Shown: positions 56,183-64,000 of the stretch, piece by piece
Position numbering within the stretch: position 1 is the first letter of the stretch
Layout: each line of letters opens with the position of its first letter
The notes under the pieces: generated by a model
Seen by the model: the letters and a program-made list of their open reading frames with translations, nothing else
What the model was told of the DNA's origin: nothing
Databases searched by the model: none
Assembly: GCF_015594845.1 (NCBI RefSeq)
Contig: NZ_JADNRK010000003.1
Coordinates: 1 to 64,000 of the forward strand
DNA: 64,000 nucleotides
DNA from: Alkalibacter mobilis
GTDB taxonomy: Bacteria > Bacillota > Clostridia > Eubacteriales > Alkalibacteraceae
Reading direction: 5' to 3'
Program-made: the position numbers and the translations under genes

Positions 56183-56575
56183 TTATCTTTTTGAAAATTG
56201 AGATGCTTTTCTTGCTTTTTTGAGTCCGTATTTTTTTCTTTCAGTCATTCTAGAGTCTCTTGTAAGGAATCCTGCTTTTTTAAGGTCTCCTCTAAGATTT
56301 TCATCAGCTTTGATCAAGGCTCTTGCAATACCGTGTCTGATTGCACCAGCTTGGCCTGTAAAGCCTCCTCCATGAACGTTTACGATTATATCAAACTTAT
56401 CCAAAGATTCGGTCAATGTCAAAGGTTGTTTTGCTATAACTTTTAAAGTTTCCATTCCAAAGTAATCTTCAAGATCCTTTTTATTAACTGTGAATTTTCC
56501 ACTGCCTGGCAAAATTCTTACTCTTGCTACAGATTTTTTTCTTCTTCCTGTTCCCAAGTATTGAGTTACTGACAT
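56183..56575 (-). CDS. rpsI: 30S ribosomal protein S9
   Basis: A 130-residue small-subunit protein whose basic C-terminus reaches the P-site tRNA. It starts [19 protein letters not shown] and ends [12 protein letters not shown], the invariant tail of S9. [23 protein letters not shown] is characteristic. GGAGGAAATAAT precedes the ATG. It follows rplM by 17 bases in the conserved L13-S9 pair. Confidence 0.98.
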   Translation of the reverse strand: MSVTQYLGTGRRKKSVARVRILPGSGKFTVNKKDLEDYFGMETLKVIAKQPLTLTESLDKFDIIVNVHGGGFTGQAGAIRHGIARALIKADENLRGDLKKAGFLTRDSRMTERKKYGLKKARKASQFSKR

Positions 56576-56592
56576 ATTATTTCCTCCTCTCC

Positions 56593-57036
56593 TTATACGT
56601 TAAGTTCCAAAATTTCTGGTTTTTGTGCTTCATGCGGATGCTCGCTGCCTTTGTAAACTTTAAGCTTCTTGAACATTTGTCTTCCAAGGATGTTGTGTGG
56701 CAACATTCCCTTTACGGCTTTTTCTATGACAAATTCAGGTTTTTCCGCAATCAATTTTCTGTATGACATTTCTTTCATTCCACCGATGTATCCGCTATGT
56801 CTTCTATACATCTTCTGATCAAGTTTCTTTCCTGTCAATGCCACCTTTTCTGCGTTTATCACAATAACAAAATCTCCTGTGTCAACGTGAGGTGTGTAAA
56901 TCGGTTTATTTTTACCGCGAAGAATTTTTGCTACTTCGCTGGCCAATCTTCCTAATGTCTTGCCATCTGCGTCAACAACGAACCATTTTCTTTCAACTTC
57001 GCCGCTTTTGGCCATAACTGTGGATCTTGCGTTCAT
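56593..57036 (-). CDS. rplM: 50S ribosomal protein L13
   Basis: A 147-residue early-assembly large-subunit protein. [40 protein letters not shown] and [21 protein letters not shown] are diagnostic. The frame is open 36 codons upstream, but the true ATG at 57034-57036 follows GGAGG by seven bases, and the upstream stretch is its leader. The N-terminus ([17 protein letters not shown]) is the normal one for Firmicutes. It has its own promoter, separate from the truA end. Confidence 0.97.
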   Translation of the reverse strand: MNARSTVMAKSGEVERKWFVVDADGKTLGRLASEVAKILRGKNKPIYTPHVDTGDFVIVINAEKVALTGKKLDQKMYRRHSGYIGGMKEMSYRKLIAEKPEFVIEKAVKGMLPHNILGRQMFKKLKVYKGSEHPHEAQKPEILELNV

Positions 57037-57144
57037 TTTATATCCTCCATTCAACTTTAACTCTTTATTAATTAACCGATCCGGGGCTAGTGGATCAGAT
57101 AATGTGCCAACGTATATTCTATTATAAAACCATTTATAAGTCAA
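57037..57144 (-). promoter_or_regulatory. rplM promoter and leader, possible L13 leader RNA
   Basis: On the minus strand TTGACT (57139-57144), a 17-base spacer and TAGAAT (57116-57121) give a start near 57109 and a leader of about 73 bases. It contains GTTGGCACA and a GATCC-N9-GGATC hairpin before the ribosome site. Firmicutes often carry an autoregulatory L13 leader at this place. I cannot confirm the match by eye, so only the promoter is firm. Confidence 0.55.
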
Positions 57145-57157
57145 TAAAATGCAAAAA

Positions 57158-57892
57158 TTAATATATAACTTTTTTTAAATACAGTCCTTGGGGCGGTGCC
57201 GTTTTGCCGGCCAGATTTCTATCTTTGCCCTTGAGCAATTTCGAGATCTTGTCCGGATCGATTTTGCCCAAACCCACATCGACTAAAGTTCCGGTCATGA
57301 TTCTCACCATGTTGTATAAAAACCCATTGCCAGAAACGACCATGATTATTTGATCTTCCCTTGTTGACAAAGAGTATTCGCAGATCGTCCTGACCTTGTT
57401 TTCAGAACCGCTCTTTATGGATGAAAATGTCGTAAAATCGTGGGTTCCCTTCAAGCACTCCATGGCTTTTATTATTGCTGTCCTGTCAAGGTGCGGCTTA
57501 ACGTGCCAAACCCTGTTACGATCCAGAGCACTTCCATAAGGATCGTTGAGGATCCTGTACTCGTATACTTTTCCCTTGGCGCTGTAACGACTATGAAATT
57601 CATGTGATTGCTCATAGGCTCCAACTATCCTGATATCCCTTGGCAATTTTGAATTTATTGCCATTGGAAATTTTTCCGTCTCTATTGCGCTTTTAGTCAG
57701 AAAATTTGCCGATTGCCCATAAGCATGAACTCCGGCATCGGTCCTTCCAGATCCAATCAACTTTATCTTTTCAGAAGTTATTTTTTCTATTGCCCTTATT
57801 AGAACTTCCTGGATTGCCACACCGTTGGGTTGTATTTGCCAACCGCAATAGGCTGTGCCCTCGTATTCTATCACCAACTGAATGTTGCGCAT
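57158..57892 (-). CDS. truA: tRNA pseudouridine(38-40) synthase TruA
   Basis: Isomerises uridines in the anticodon arm. The 244-residue protein has the catalytic aspartate in [14 protein letters not shown] and the TruA-specific start [18 protein letters not shown], plus [17 protein letters not shown] near the end. The ATG at 57890-57892 is chosen: AGGTGAT, four bases upstream, overlaps the ecfT stop. It is translationally linked to ecfT. Confidence 0.95.
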   Translation of the reverse strand: MRNIQLVIEYEGTAYCGWQIQPNGVAIQEVLIRAIEKITSEKIKLIGSGRTDAGVHAYGQSANFLTKSAIETEKFPMAINSKLPRDIRIVGAYEQSHEFHSRYSAKGKVYEYRILNDPYGSALDRNRVWHVKPHLDRTAIIKAMECLKGTHDFTTFSSIKSGSENKVRTICEYSLSTREDQIIMVVSGNGFLYNMVRIMTGTLVDVGLGKIDPDKISKLLKGKDRNLAGKTAPPQGLYLKKVIY

Positions 57893-57901
57893 AATCATCA
57901 C

Positions 57902-58699
57902 CTAGATCCATCTGGTCAATATTACAGCACCGATCATGAGGAATGTTGTCGCATATGCGTAAATATCTATCCTTCCAAATTTCAATGCGTGCAGCCTGGT
58001 CCTGTTTTCTCCGCCTCTATAGCATCTTGCCTCCATTGCAATCGCAAGCTCGTCCGCCCTTCTAAATGCACTAACGAACAAAGGCACCAATATGGGTATC
58101 AGACTCTTTGCTCTTTGAATCAGGTTTCCGCTGTCAAGATCAGCGCCTCTGGCCTTCTGAGCTTTCATTATTCTGTCTGTCTCTTCCATTAGAGTCGGTA
58201 TAAACCTTAATGCAATAGTCATCATCATTGCAAGTTCGTGTGCATACTTTCGTACTCCTGGAACGCCCTTCAATGAATACTCAATGCCGTCGGTAAGCGA
58301 TATGGGAGAAGTGGTCAACGTCATCAAAGATGTTCCCGTTACGAGAAAAATCAACCTTAATGCCATAAAAACCGCAACTTTCAATCCTTCTTCAGTTATC
58401 TTGAATATCCAAAACTGATATCTTACTGTACCCGGGGTCATAAATAAATTTATTGCCACAGTGATCATGATAATAAAAACCAGTCCTTTGACTCCTCTAA
58501 GGACGTAATTTACGGGTATTTTTGATATTAATGTTATTGTTATAAGAGTTGCAAATGCCACCCCGTAACCAATCATATTGTCAACCAAAAACAGTGCAAC
58601 TATATACAACAACGTAAAGTGTATCTTAGTCCTGGGATCGAGCCTGTGTATGATTGAATTCGTAGGATAGTATTGCCCGATAGTAACATCTTTAAGCAT
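57902..58699 (-). CDS. ecfT: ECF transporter transmembrane protein EcfT
   Basis: The 265-residue scaffold membrane subunit of the shared energy-coupling-factor transporter for vitamins and metals. Hydrophobic segments alternate along the chain, and the two coupling helices carry the Ala-Arg-Gly type motifs QKARGADL and ARCYRGG that contact the ATPases. It overlaps ecfA2 by eight bases. GGAG precedes the ATG. Substrate-binding S subunits are not in the window, so this is a group II, shared module. Confidence 0.95.
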   Translation of the reverse strand: MLKDVTIGQYYPTNSIIHRLDPRTKIHFTLLYIVALFLVDNMIGYGVAFATLITITLISKIPVNYVLRGVKGLVFIIMITVAINLFMTPGTVRYQFWIFKITEEGLKVAVFMALRLIFLVTGTSLMTLTTSPISLTDGIEYSLKGVPGVRKYAHELAMMMTIALRFIPTLMEETDRIMKAQKARGADLDSGNLIQRAKSLIPILVPLFVSAFRRADELAIAMEARCYRGGENRTRLHALKFGRIDIYAYATTFLMIGAVILTRWI

Positions 58700-59555
58700 T
58701 ATCTTTTCTCCTAATCATTTTAACGATCTCTTCTTGAGCTTGATCTACCGTGTATACATTTTGATTGACCTTTGGATCGATTTTTTTTAATTCCCTCATA
58801 AGGTAGGTAACCTGGGGTACGGCAAGACCGATTTTCTCCAGCAGTTCAGCTTGCGAGAAAACCTTTTCCGGAACATCGTATATTTCGATTTTCCCTCTGT
58901 ACATTACCATTATCTTATCAACGAATTTGGCTATGTCTTCCATACTGTGAGAGACCAAAATCACCGTTATGCGCTCATTTTCGTGCAATGACTTAATGAC
59001 TTTAAGAATGTCGTCTCTGCCTCTTGGATCCAGACCTGCTGTAGGTTCATCAAGTATCAATATCCTGGGTTTCATTGCTAAAACACCCGCTATTGCCACT
59101 CTTCTCATCTGCCCCCCACTTAATTCAAAGGGTGATTTATCTTTAACTTTTTCATAATCCAGTCCCACAAGTTCCAAGGCATTTTTGACTCTGTCTGCAA
59201 TTTCATTTTCATCCAGACCCAGATTGCCAGGTCCGTAGGCAACGTCCTTTTCGACTGTTTCTTCAAACAACTGATGTTCAGGATATTGAAATACAAGTCC
59301 AACTTTTTCCCGCACGGATTTTGGGTTGACATCCTTGTCGTTGATATCAACGCCGTCAATTATTATTTGTCCTGATGTTGGTTTCAACAAAACATTTAGA
59401 TGCTGGATAAAGGTCGATTTTCCGGAGCCCGTATGCCCTATCAATCCGGTGAAACTGCCTTTTTCTATAACGCCGCTTATTTTGTCCAATGCTCTTGATT
59501 CAAATGGAGAACCTTCAGAATATATGTGTGAGAGTTCCTTGATTTCTATTGACAT
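58692..59555 (-). CDS. ecfA2: ECF transporter ATPase EcfA2
   Basis: One of two ATPases of the ECF module, 287 residues. Walker [10 protein letters not shown] (41-49), signature [13 protein letters not shown] and Walker [13 protein letters not shown] are intact. The C-terminal extension of about 50 residues is the usual EcfA dimer contact. It overlaps ecfA1 by 10 bases and ecfT by eight. Distinguished as A2 by gene order and by the [10 protein letters not shown] signature. Confidence 0.94.
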   Translation of the reverse strand: MSIEIKELSHIYSEGSPFESRALDKISGVIEKGSFTGLIGHTGSGKSTFIQHLNVLLKPTSGQIIIDGVDINDKDVNPKSVREKVGLVFQYPEHQLFEETVEKDVAYGPGNLGLDENEIADRVKNALELVGLDYEKVKDKSPFELSGGQMRRVAIAGVLAMKPRILILDEPTAGLDPRGRDDILKVIKSLHENERITVILVSHSMEDIAKFVDKIMVMYRGKIEIYDVPEKVFSQAELLEKIGLAVPQVTYLMRELKKIDPKVNQNVYTVDQAQEEIVKMIRRKDNA

Positions 59556-60379
59556 AATTCTTTCACCATCTCATCTACAGTTAATATATGTGATCCCAAA
59601 GGAATATTTAATGATTTTAAGTTGAATGCCAATTCTGTTATCTGCGGCACGTCCAGTCTCAAATCTTTCAACTTTTCAACTTGGCTGAGTATCTCCCTGG
59701 GAGTTCCTTCCATCGCTATTTTCCCACCATCCATTACCAGGATTCGGTCAGCATCGACCACTTCATCCATGTAGTGCGTAATGTGCAGTATTGTAATCTT
59801 TTCTTCCTTGTTGAGCCTCTTGATCGTATCCATGACTTCTTTTCTTCCTGAAGGGTCAAGCATGGCTGTAGGCTCGTCAAGTATGATACATTTCGGCTTC
59901 ATGGCTAAAATGCCTGCTATGGCAATTCTTTGCTTTTGGCCTCCTGAAAGTTGGTGTGGTTTCTTATTGATGTATTCACCCATTTCAACAGTTGAAAGGG
60001 CTTCGTCGACTCTTCGTCTAATTTCTTCCGGCGGTATCCCAAGGTTTTCAGGTCCAAAGGCGACCTCCTCTTCAACCATTGTGGCGACCAGCTGATTGTC
60101 CGGATTTTGAAAAACCATGCCCGCTGTCTGTCTGATATCCCATACCCTGTCATGATCTTTTGTATTTATTCCTGCTACCATTACATCTCCTGTCGTCGGA
60201 AACAAAATAGCATTGATCAACTTCGAAAGCGTGGATTTTCCTGAACCATTATGGCCTATTATCCCGATAAATTCTCCCTCCGCCACTGAAAAACTGACGT
60301 TTTCTACAGCGACTGTATCTTCGCCTTCGTGTTTTTCATATATAAAACCGACATTTTTAAACTCAATCATATTTTCCAT
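59546..60379 (-). CDS. ecfA1: ECF transporter ATPase EcfA1
   Basis: Partner ATPase of EcfA2, 277 residues. Walker [10 protein letters not shown] (43-51), the Q loop in [14 protein letters not shown], signature [13 protein letters not shown] and Walker [13 protein letters not shown] are visible. The QNPDNQ Q-loop is typical of EcfA1. It is the first ECF gene, downstream of the rplQ terminator, and may depend on read-through or an internal promoter. GAGG precedes the ATG. Confidence 0.95.
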   Translation of the reverse strand: MENMIEFKNVGFIYEKHEGEDTVAVENVSFSVAEGEFIGIIGHNGSGKSTLSKLINAILFPTTGDVMVAGINTKDHDRVWDIRQTAGMVFQNPDNQLVATMVEEEVAFGPENLGIPPEEIRRRVDEALSTVEMGEYINKKPHQLSGGQKQRIAIAGILAMKPKCIILDEPTAMLDPSGRKEVMDTIKRLNKEEKITILHITHYMDEVVDADRILVMDGGKIAMEGTPREILSQVEKLKDLRLDVPQITELAFNLKSLNIPLGSHILTVDEMVKELCQ

Positions 60380-60408
60380 AAAAGCCTCATTCCTCTAAAA
60401 AAATGGAC

Positions 60409-60436
60409 AAAAGGGATTAAACTTTTGTTTAATCCC
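60409..60436 (-). terminator. Terminator after rplQ
   Basis: GGGATTAAAC and GTTTAATCCC form a perfect 10-base stem with a 4-base loop; on the minus strand TTTTGTCC follows. It splits the ribosomal run from the ecf genes, perhaps partially given the short U-tract. Confidence 0.75.
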
Positions 60437-60446
60437 ACAGTCATCA

Positions 60447-60788
60447 TTATACAAGTTCGATCAAAGCCGCTTCTGCTGCGTCTCCTCTTCTTTGTCCAAG
60501 TTTGTAGATTCTTGTATATCCACCATTTCTATCTTTGTACTTAGGTGCTATTTCGTCAAAAAGTTTAGCAACCACAGCTTCGCTGTTTATGTATGCCAAA
60601 GCTTGTCTTCTAGCGTGAAGATCTCCTCTTTTGCCTAAAGTTATCATCTTTTCGGCAATCTTACCAGTCTCTTTTGCTCTTGTAATTGTGGTTTCCAGTT
60701 TCCCATTATCCAATAAGGCAGTAACCAGATTTCTAAGCATTGCTCTTCTCTGATCTGTGGGACGTCCCAGTTTTCTATAACCAGCCAT
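60447..60788 (-). CDS. rplQ: 50S ribosomal protein L17
   Basis: A 113-residue large-subunit protein near the exit tunnel. [40 protein letters not shown] and [20 protein letters not shown] are the L17 landmarks. It is the short form without the C-terminal extension. GGAGGG precedes the ATG. It follows rpoA by 15 bases. Confidence 0.98.
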   Translation of the reverse strand: MAGYRKLGRPTDQRRAMLRNLVTALLDNGKLETTITRAKETGKIAEKMITLGKRGDLHARRQALAYINSEAVVAKLFDEIAPKYKDRNGGYTRIYKLGQRRGDAAEAALIELV

Positions 60789-60803
60789 GTTTATCCCTCC
60801 TTC

Positions 60804-61751
60804 TTACTCGTCACTTTGTCTTAAACCAAGGCCTATTTCGGCCAACTTGAATTTAATTTCATTTAATGATTTTTTTCCGAGATTTCTGACTTTCATCATG
60901 TCTTCTTCGGATTTTTGTGTCAATTCATCTACTGTGTTGATATTTGCTCTTCTTAAACAATTGCTTGACCTTACTGAAAGTTCCAATTCTTCGATTGACA
61001 TTTCCAGCATCTTTTCTTTTTTGTTTTCTTCCTTTTCGACCATGATCTCAACGGTCCCTACGTGATCTGTCAGATCGATAAACAAGCTCAAATGCTCATT
61101 TAGGATTTTTGCCGACAATGACACTGCTTCTTCCGGAGTGATAGTCCCGTCAGTCCACAATTCCAAAGTCAGTTTGTCAAAATCTGTCACTTGACCTACT
61201 CTGGTGTCTTCGACAGCGTAGTTGACTTTCTTTACCGTAGTGAATGAAGAATCAACTGGTATGGTTCCTATCGGTTGGTCTTTTGACTTATTTTTTTCGG
61301 CGGAAACATATCCTCTTCCTTTTTCAAGGACGATTTCCATGTTCAGGACCGCACCTTCGCTAAGATCTGCTATATGCATCTCGGGATTTAGTATATCCAC
61401 GTCCGCATCTGCAATTATGTCTCCTGCTGTGACTTCGCCTTCACCTTTAGCTTCTATTCTCACGATTTTTGGTTCATCGCAATACAACTTGGAAGCAAGC
61501 TTCTTGAGATTCAGGATTATTTCCACAACATCTTCCTTGACTCCAGGGATAGTTGCAAACTCATGCAACACACCTTCGATTCTCACGCTTGTCACTGCAA
61601 CACCCGGTAAAGAGGAAAGCATGATCCTTCTGAGTGAGTTTCCCAGAGTAGTCCCATATCCTCTTTCCAGTGGTTCAACTACAAATTTACCGTACTTGTT
61701 GTCATCGGAAATTTCCAAAATTTCTATTCTTGGTTTTTCAATTTCTATCAT
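60804..61751 (-). CDS. rpoA: RNA polymerase alpha subunit
   Basis: A 315-residue alpha subunit. The N-terminal domain ([20 protein letters not shown]) forms the dimer on which beta and beta' assemble; the C-terminal domain, after an acidic E/K-rich linker, binds UP elements ([37 protein letters not shown]). The ATG at 61749-61751 follows GGGAGGG by six bases; an in-frame upstream start contains that site. It lies between rpsD and rplQ, the standard order. Confidence 0.98.
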   Translation of the reverse strand: MIEIEKPRIEILEISDDNKYGKFVVEPLERGYGTTLGNSLRRIMLSSLPGVAVTSVRIEGVLHEFATIPGVKEDVVEIILNLKKLASKLYCDEPKIVRIEAKGEGEVTAGDIIADADVDILNPEMHIADLSEGAVLNMEIVLEKGRGYVSAEKNKSKDQPIGTIPVDSSFTTVKKVNYAVEDTRVGQVTDFDKLTLELWTDGTITPEEAVSLSAKILNEHLSLFIDLTDHVGTVEIMVEKEENKKEKMLEMSIEELELSVRSSNCLRRANINTVDELTQKSEEDMMKVRNLGKKSLNEIKFKLAEIGLGLRQSDE

Positions 61752-61813
61752 AATAAACCCTCCCATTTAATATTTTGACAGTTGAATTTTGAGGGTAACT
61801 AATCGATTTATGT

Positions 61814-62440
61814 CTATCTTGAATAAAGCTCAACTATCAAGTGATCTTCGATGTTAAGATCAATATCCTCTCTGGTAGGTAGTGCTACGACTTTACCCTC
61901 AAGCTTGTCAAAATCCACTTCCAGCCATTTTGGAGTTACTTTACTTGAAGTTGACTCCACGACAGCTTTGAACTTGTCGGATTTTTTGCTTTTTTCAGCT
62001 ACTTGGATAAGGTCTCCCTCACTAATAAGGTAGGAAGGAATATTTACTTTTTTACCGTTAACTGTGAAATGTCCGTGTAATACAAGTTGTCTTGCTTCTT
62101 TTCTTGAAGACGCAAAACCCAGTCTGTATACAGTATTATCCAATCTGCTCTCTAAAAGTTGTAGCAAATTATCACCTGTGATACCACGTTTTTTTGCCGC
62201 CATCTCAAAGTATGATCTAAATTGCTTCTCCAGAATACCGTATATTCTTTTAGCTTTTTGTTTTTCTCTCAACTGAATACCGTATTCAGATAGCTTGGTT
62301 CTTCTTTGTCCGTGTTGTCCCGGAGCAAAAGCTCTCTTTTCCATCGGACATTTGCTGCTATAGCATTTATCGCCTTTAAGATATAATTTCATATCTTCTC
62401 TTCTGCATAGTCTGCACGATGCTTCTGTATATCTTGCCAT
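61814..62440 (-). CDS. rpsD: 30S ribosomal protein S4, zinc-binding form
   Basis: A 208-residue small-subunit assembly protein. It keeps the four zinc-type cysteines (C9, C12, C26, C31), unlike the Cys-free form that some genomes use under zinc limitation. The S4 RNA-binding domain ([20 protein letters not shown] and [20 protein letters not shown]) follows. GGGAGGTG precedes the ATG. It lies between rpsK and rpoA. Confidence 0.98.
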   Translation of the reverse strand: MARYTEASCRLCRREDMKLYLKGDKCYSSKCPMEKRAFAPGQHGQRRTKLSEYGIQLREKQKAKRIYGILEKQFRSYFEMAAKKRGITGDNLLQLLESRLDNTVYRLGFASSRKEARQLVLHGHFTVNGKKVNIPSYLISEGDLIQVAEKSKKSDKFKAVVESTSSKVTPKWLEVDFDKLEGKVVALPTREDIDLNIEDHLIVELYSR

Positions 62441-62467
62441 TAGTTTATAACACCTCCCAATCTTTTA

Positions 62468-62863
62468 CTAAACTCTTCTTCTTTTTGGTGGTCTGCATCC
62501 GTTGTGCGGAATAGGAGTAACATCTTTGATGGATGAAATCTCCAATCCTACTGCCTGTAATGATCTGATTGCAGCTTCTCTTCCTGATCCAGGACCTTTA
62601 ACAAATACTTCTATCGATCTTAAACCGTGTTCCATAGCTACTTTTGCAGCTTCTTCCGCAGCCATTTGAGCCGCAAATGGCGTGCTTTTTCTAGAACCTT
62701 TGAATCCTGAGCCGCCAGCGCTCGCCCAAGAAATAGCGTTTCCAGAAACATCGGTTATGGTTATAATCGTGTTATTGAAAGTAGACTGGATATGCGCCTG
62801 TCCTCGTTCAATATTCTTTTTTATCTTCTTTTTTCTGCTTCTAACAACTTTTTTAGCTGCCAT
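62468..62863 (-). CDS. rpsK: 30S ribosomal protein S11
   Basis: A 131-residue platform protein of the small subunit. [40 protein letters not shown] and the terminal [18 protein letters not shown] are unmistakable. AGGAGGG precedes the ATG. It lies between rpsM and rpsD. Confidence 0.98.
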   Translation of the reverse strand: MAAKKVVRSRKKKIKKNIERGQAHIQSTFNNTIITITDVSGNAISWASAGGSGFKGSRKSTPFAAQMAAEEAAKVAMEHGLRSIEVFVKGPGSGREAAIRSLQAVGLEISSIKDVTPIPHNGCRPPKRRRV

Positions 62864-62884
62864 ACCTGATTTCCCTCCTAACTA

Positions 62885-63253
62885 CTATTTTTTCTTTCTG
62901 CTTACCATTCTCTTAGGACCTTTTCTGGTTCTAGCATTGGTTTTAGTCTTCTGTCCTCTAACAGGAAGACCTTTTCTATGTCGGAGTCCTCTGTAGCTAC
63001 CGATTTCGATAAGTCTTTTAATGTTCAGGTTTACTTCTCTTCTCAGATCACCTTCTACATCAAAGTCTGCATCGATAATTGATCTTAACTCGTTTACTTC
63101 TGTCTCAGTAAGATCCTTGACTCTTGTATCAGGATTGATTCCTGCTTTGGTTAATATCTTTTGTGAACTGGTTTTACCTATACCGAATATATAAGTCAGA
63201 GCCACTTCAACTCTTTTATCTCTTGGTAAGTCAACACCGGCTATTCTTGCCAT
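62885..63253 (-). CDS. rpsM: 30S ribosomal protein S13
   Basis: A 122-residue head protein contacting the P-site tRNA and the bridge to L5. [33 protein letters not shown] and [20 protein letters not shown] are diagnostic. AGGAGGTG precedes the ATG. It follows the short rpmJ gene after 91 bases. Confidence 0.98.
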   Translation of the reverse strand: MARIAGVDLPRDKRVEVALTYIFGIGKTSSQKILTKAGINPDTRVKDLTETEVNELRSIIDADFDVEGDLRREVNLNIKRLIEIGSYRGLRHRKGLPVRGQKTKTNARTRKGPKRMVSRKKK

Positions 63254-63344
63254 TAAATGTTACACCTCCTGTTTATTTTTGATTTATTATAATTAAGAAC
63301 ATAGCAGTATCCCATAGATACTCAGCCGCAACTACATTCATGTT

Positions 63345-63698
<354 letters not shown>

Positions 63699-63702
<4 letters not shown>

Positions 63703-64000
63703 TTTACAACCTCCTGTTCTCCAATAAGGCAATCTTTCTTGTACTTATCCAGTCCTCTTCGCAGTTCAGCGTTGTTGACTTTTAGACCTTTTGAAAGTTT
63801 TTCTCTTACTTCTTCTATTATGAAATTGGTTTTGGCGACATGTTTGACTTTTTTGGTTTTGCTCTTTTCGATCCTCCGAACATCACCATCCGCCAAAGCC
63901 AAAAGGCCGTTTTCTTCGTTTCTTATGACTACCATAAACCTGCCTTTGTCTCTTCCAGCGGTCGATCGTACAACCTGCCCCAAACTTAAATCACTATTAT
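63699..64000 (-). CDS. KOW-domain RNA-binding protein (5' end off window)
   Basis: The frame is open to the window edge. It reads [20 protein letters not shown] at its visible start, which matches the DLxxGQVVxSxAGRDKGR opening of the small L14e-like KOW proteins encoded before infA in Clostridia. The start codon therefore probably lies just past the edge, and the TTG at 63981-63983 is internal. About 100 residues are visible, ending in a basic tail. An RNA- or ribosome-binding role is inferred from the domain and location; it is not a known core ribosomal protein. It overlaps infA by four bases. Confidence 0.82.

Noticed and set aside
57037-57144. 36-codon extension of rplM
   Set aside because: It covers the promoter and leader; L13 proteins start at the downstream ATG, which has a GGAGG site.

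Overview
The window looks like a chromosomal segment from a low-GC Gram-positive anaerobe of the Clostridia. The evidence is AT-rich DNA, strong GGAGG ribosome binding sites, many TTG start codons and Firmicutes gene orders. These include the infA-rpmJ-rpsM-rpsK-rpsD-rpoA-rplQ-ecfA1A2T-truA-rplM-rpsI run, the PHP-rapZ-yvcK-whiA-dnaE-pfkA-pyk run and a single acc/fab operon. A probable Re-citrate synthase next to aconitase, a uroporphyrinogen-decarboxylase-family methyltransferase-like protein and an iron-sulfur flavoprotein point to a strictly anaerobic, possibly acetogenic or fermentative lifestyle. I cannot name the genus from sequence alone.

Layout. 1-4100 is an accessory region: a partial DUF2178-like membrane protein behind two tandem palindromic operators, a transporter 3' fragment cut by an IS3-family remnant, a GFA-fold zinc protein, a HEAT-like protein, a PH-domain membrane protein and an sdpR-sdpI pair. 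It ends at the 3' end of the 23S rRNA methyltransferase gene rlmD, whose tail is duplicated downstream. 5.5-11.9 kb holds a UROD-family protein divergent from a TetR regulator, an apparently stand-alone c-di-GMP-I riboswitch, and a response regulator, histidine kinase and lipoprotein set. 11.9-25.8 kb, mostly minus strand, holds pyk, pfkA, dnaE, whiA, yvcK, rapZ, a PHP phosphoesterase, comFC and recD2, with murB divergent.

25.9-36 kb is the fatty-acid island. fabV (minus) faces accB-accC-accD-accA-fabH-acpP-fabD-fabG-fabF-fabZ (plus), followed by folA. Both directions start from consensus promoters that share two copies of a TTTGA-N3-TCAAA palindrome resembling the FabT operator. FabV is the only enoyl reductase visible. 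36-43 kb (minus) has metK under a SAM-I riboswitch, proA, an acetate-transporter-family gene, a COG2426 membrane protein, an M29 aminopeptidase and phosphoglucomutase. 43.3-50.6 kb is mixed: a PPC/DUF296 protein, lipoproteins, pncB, an Isf-like flavoprotein, dinB and pepP. 50.7-56 kb (minus) has aconitase, Re-citrate synthase, trpS and murI. 56.2-64 kb (minus) is the end of the main ribosomal protein cluster plus the ECF transporter core.

I chose many starts by ribosome-binding-site spacing, because the longest open frame often began upstream of, or inside, the Shine-Dalgarno sequence. I saw no rRNA, tRNA or CRISPR array. All functional calls rest on motif and synteny recognition by eye; no database search was run.
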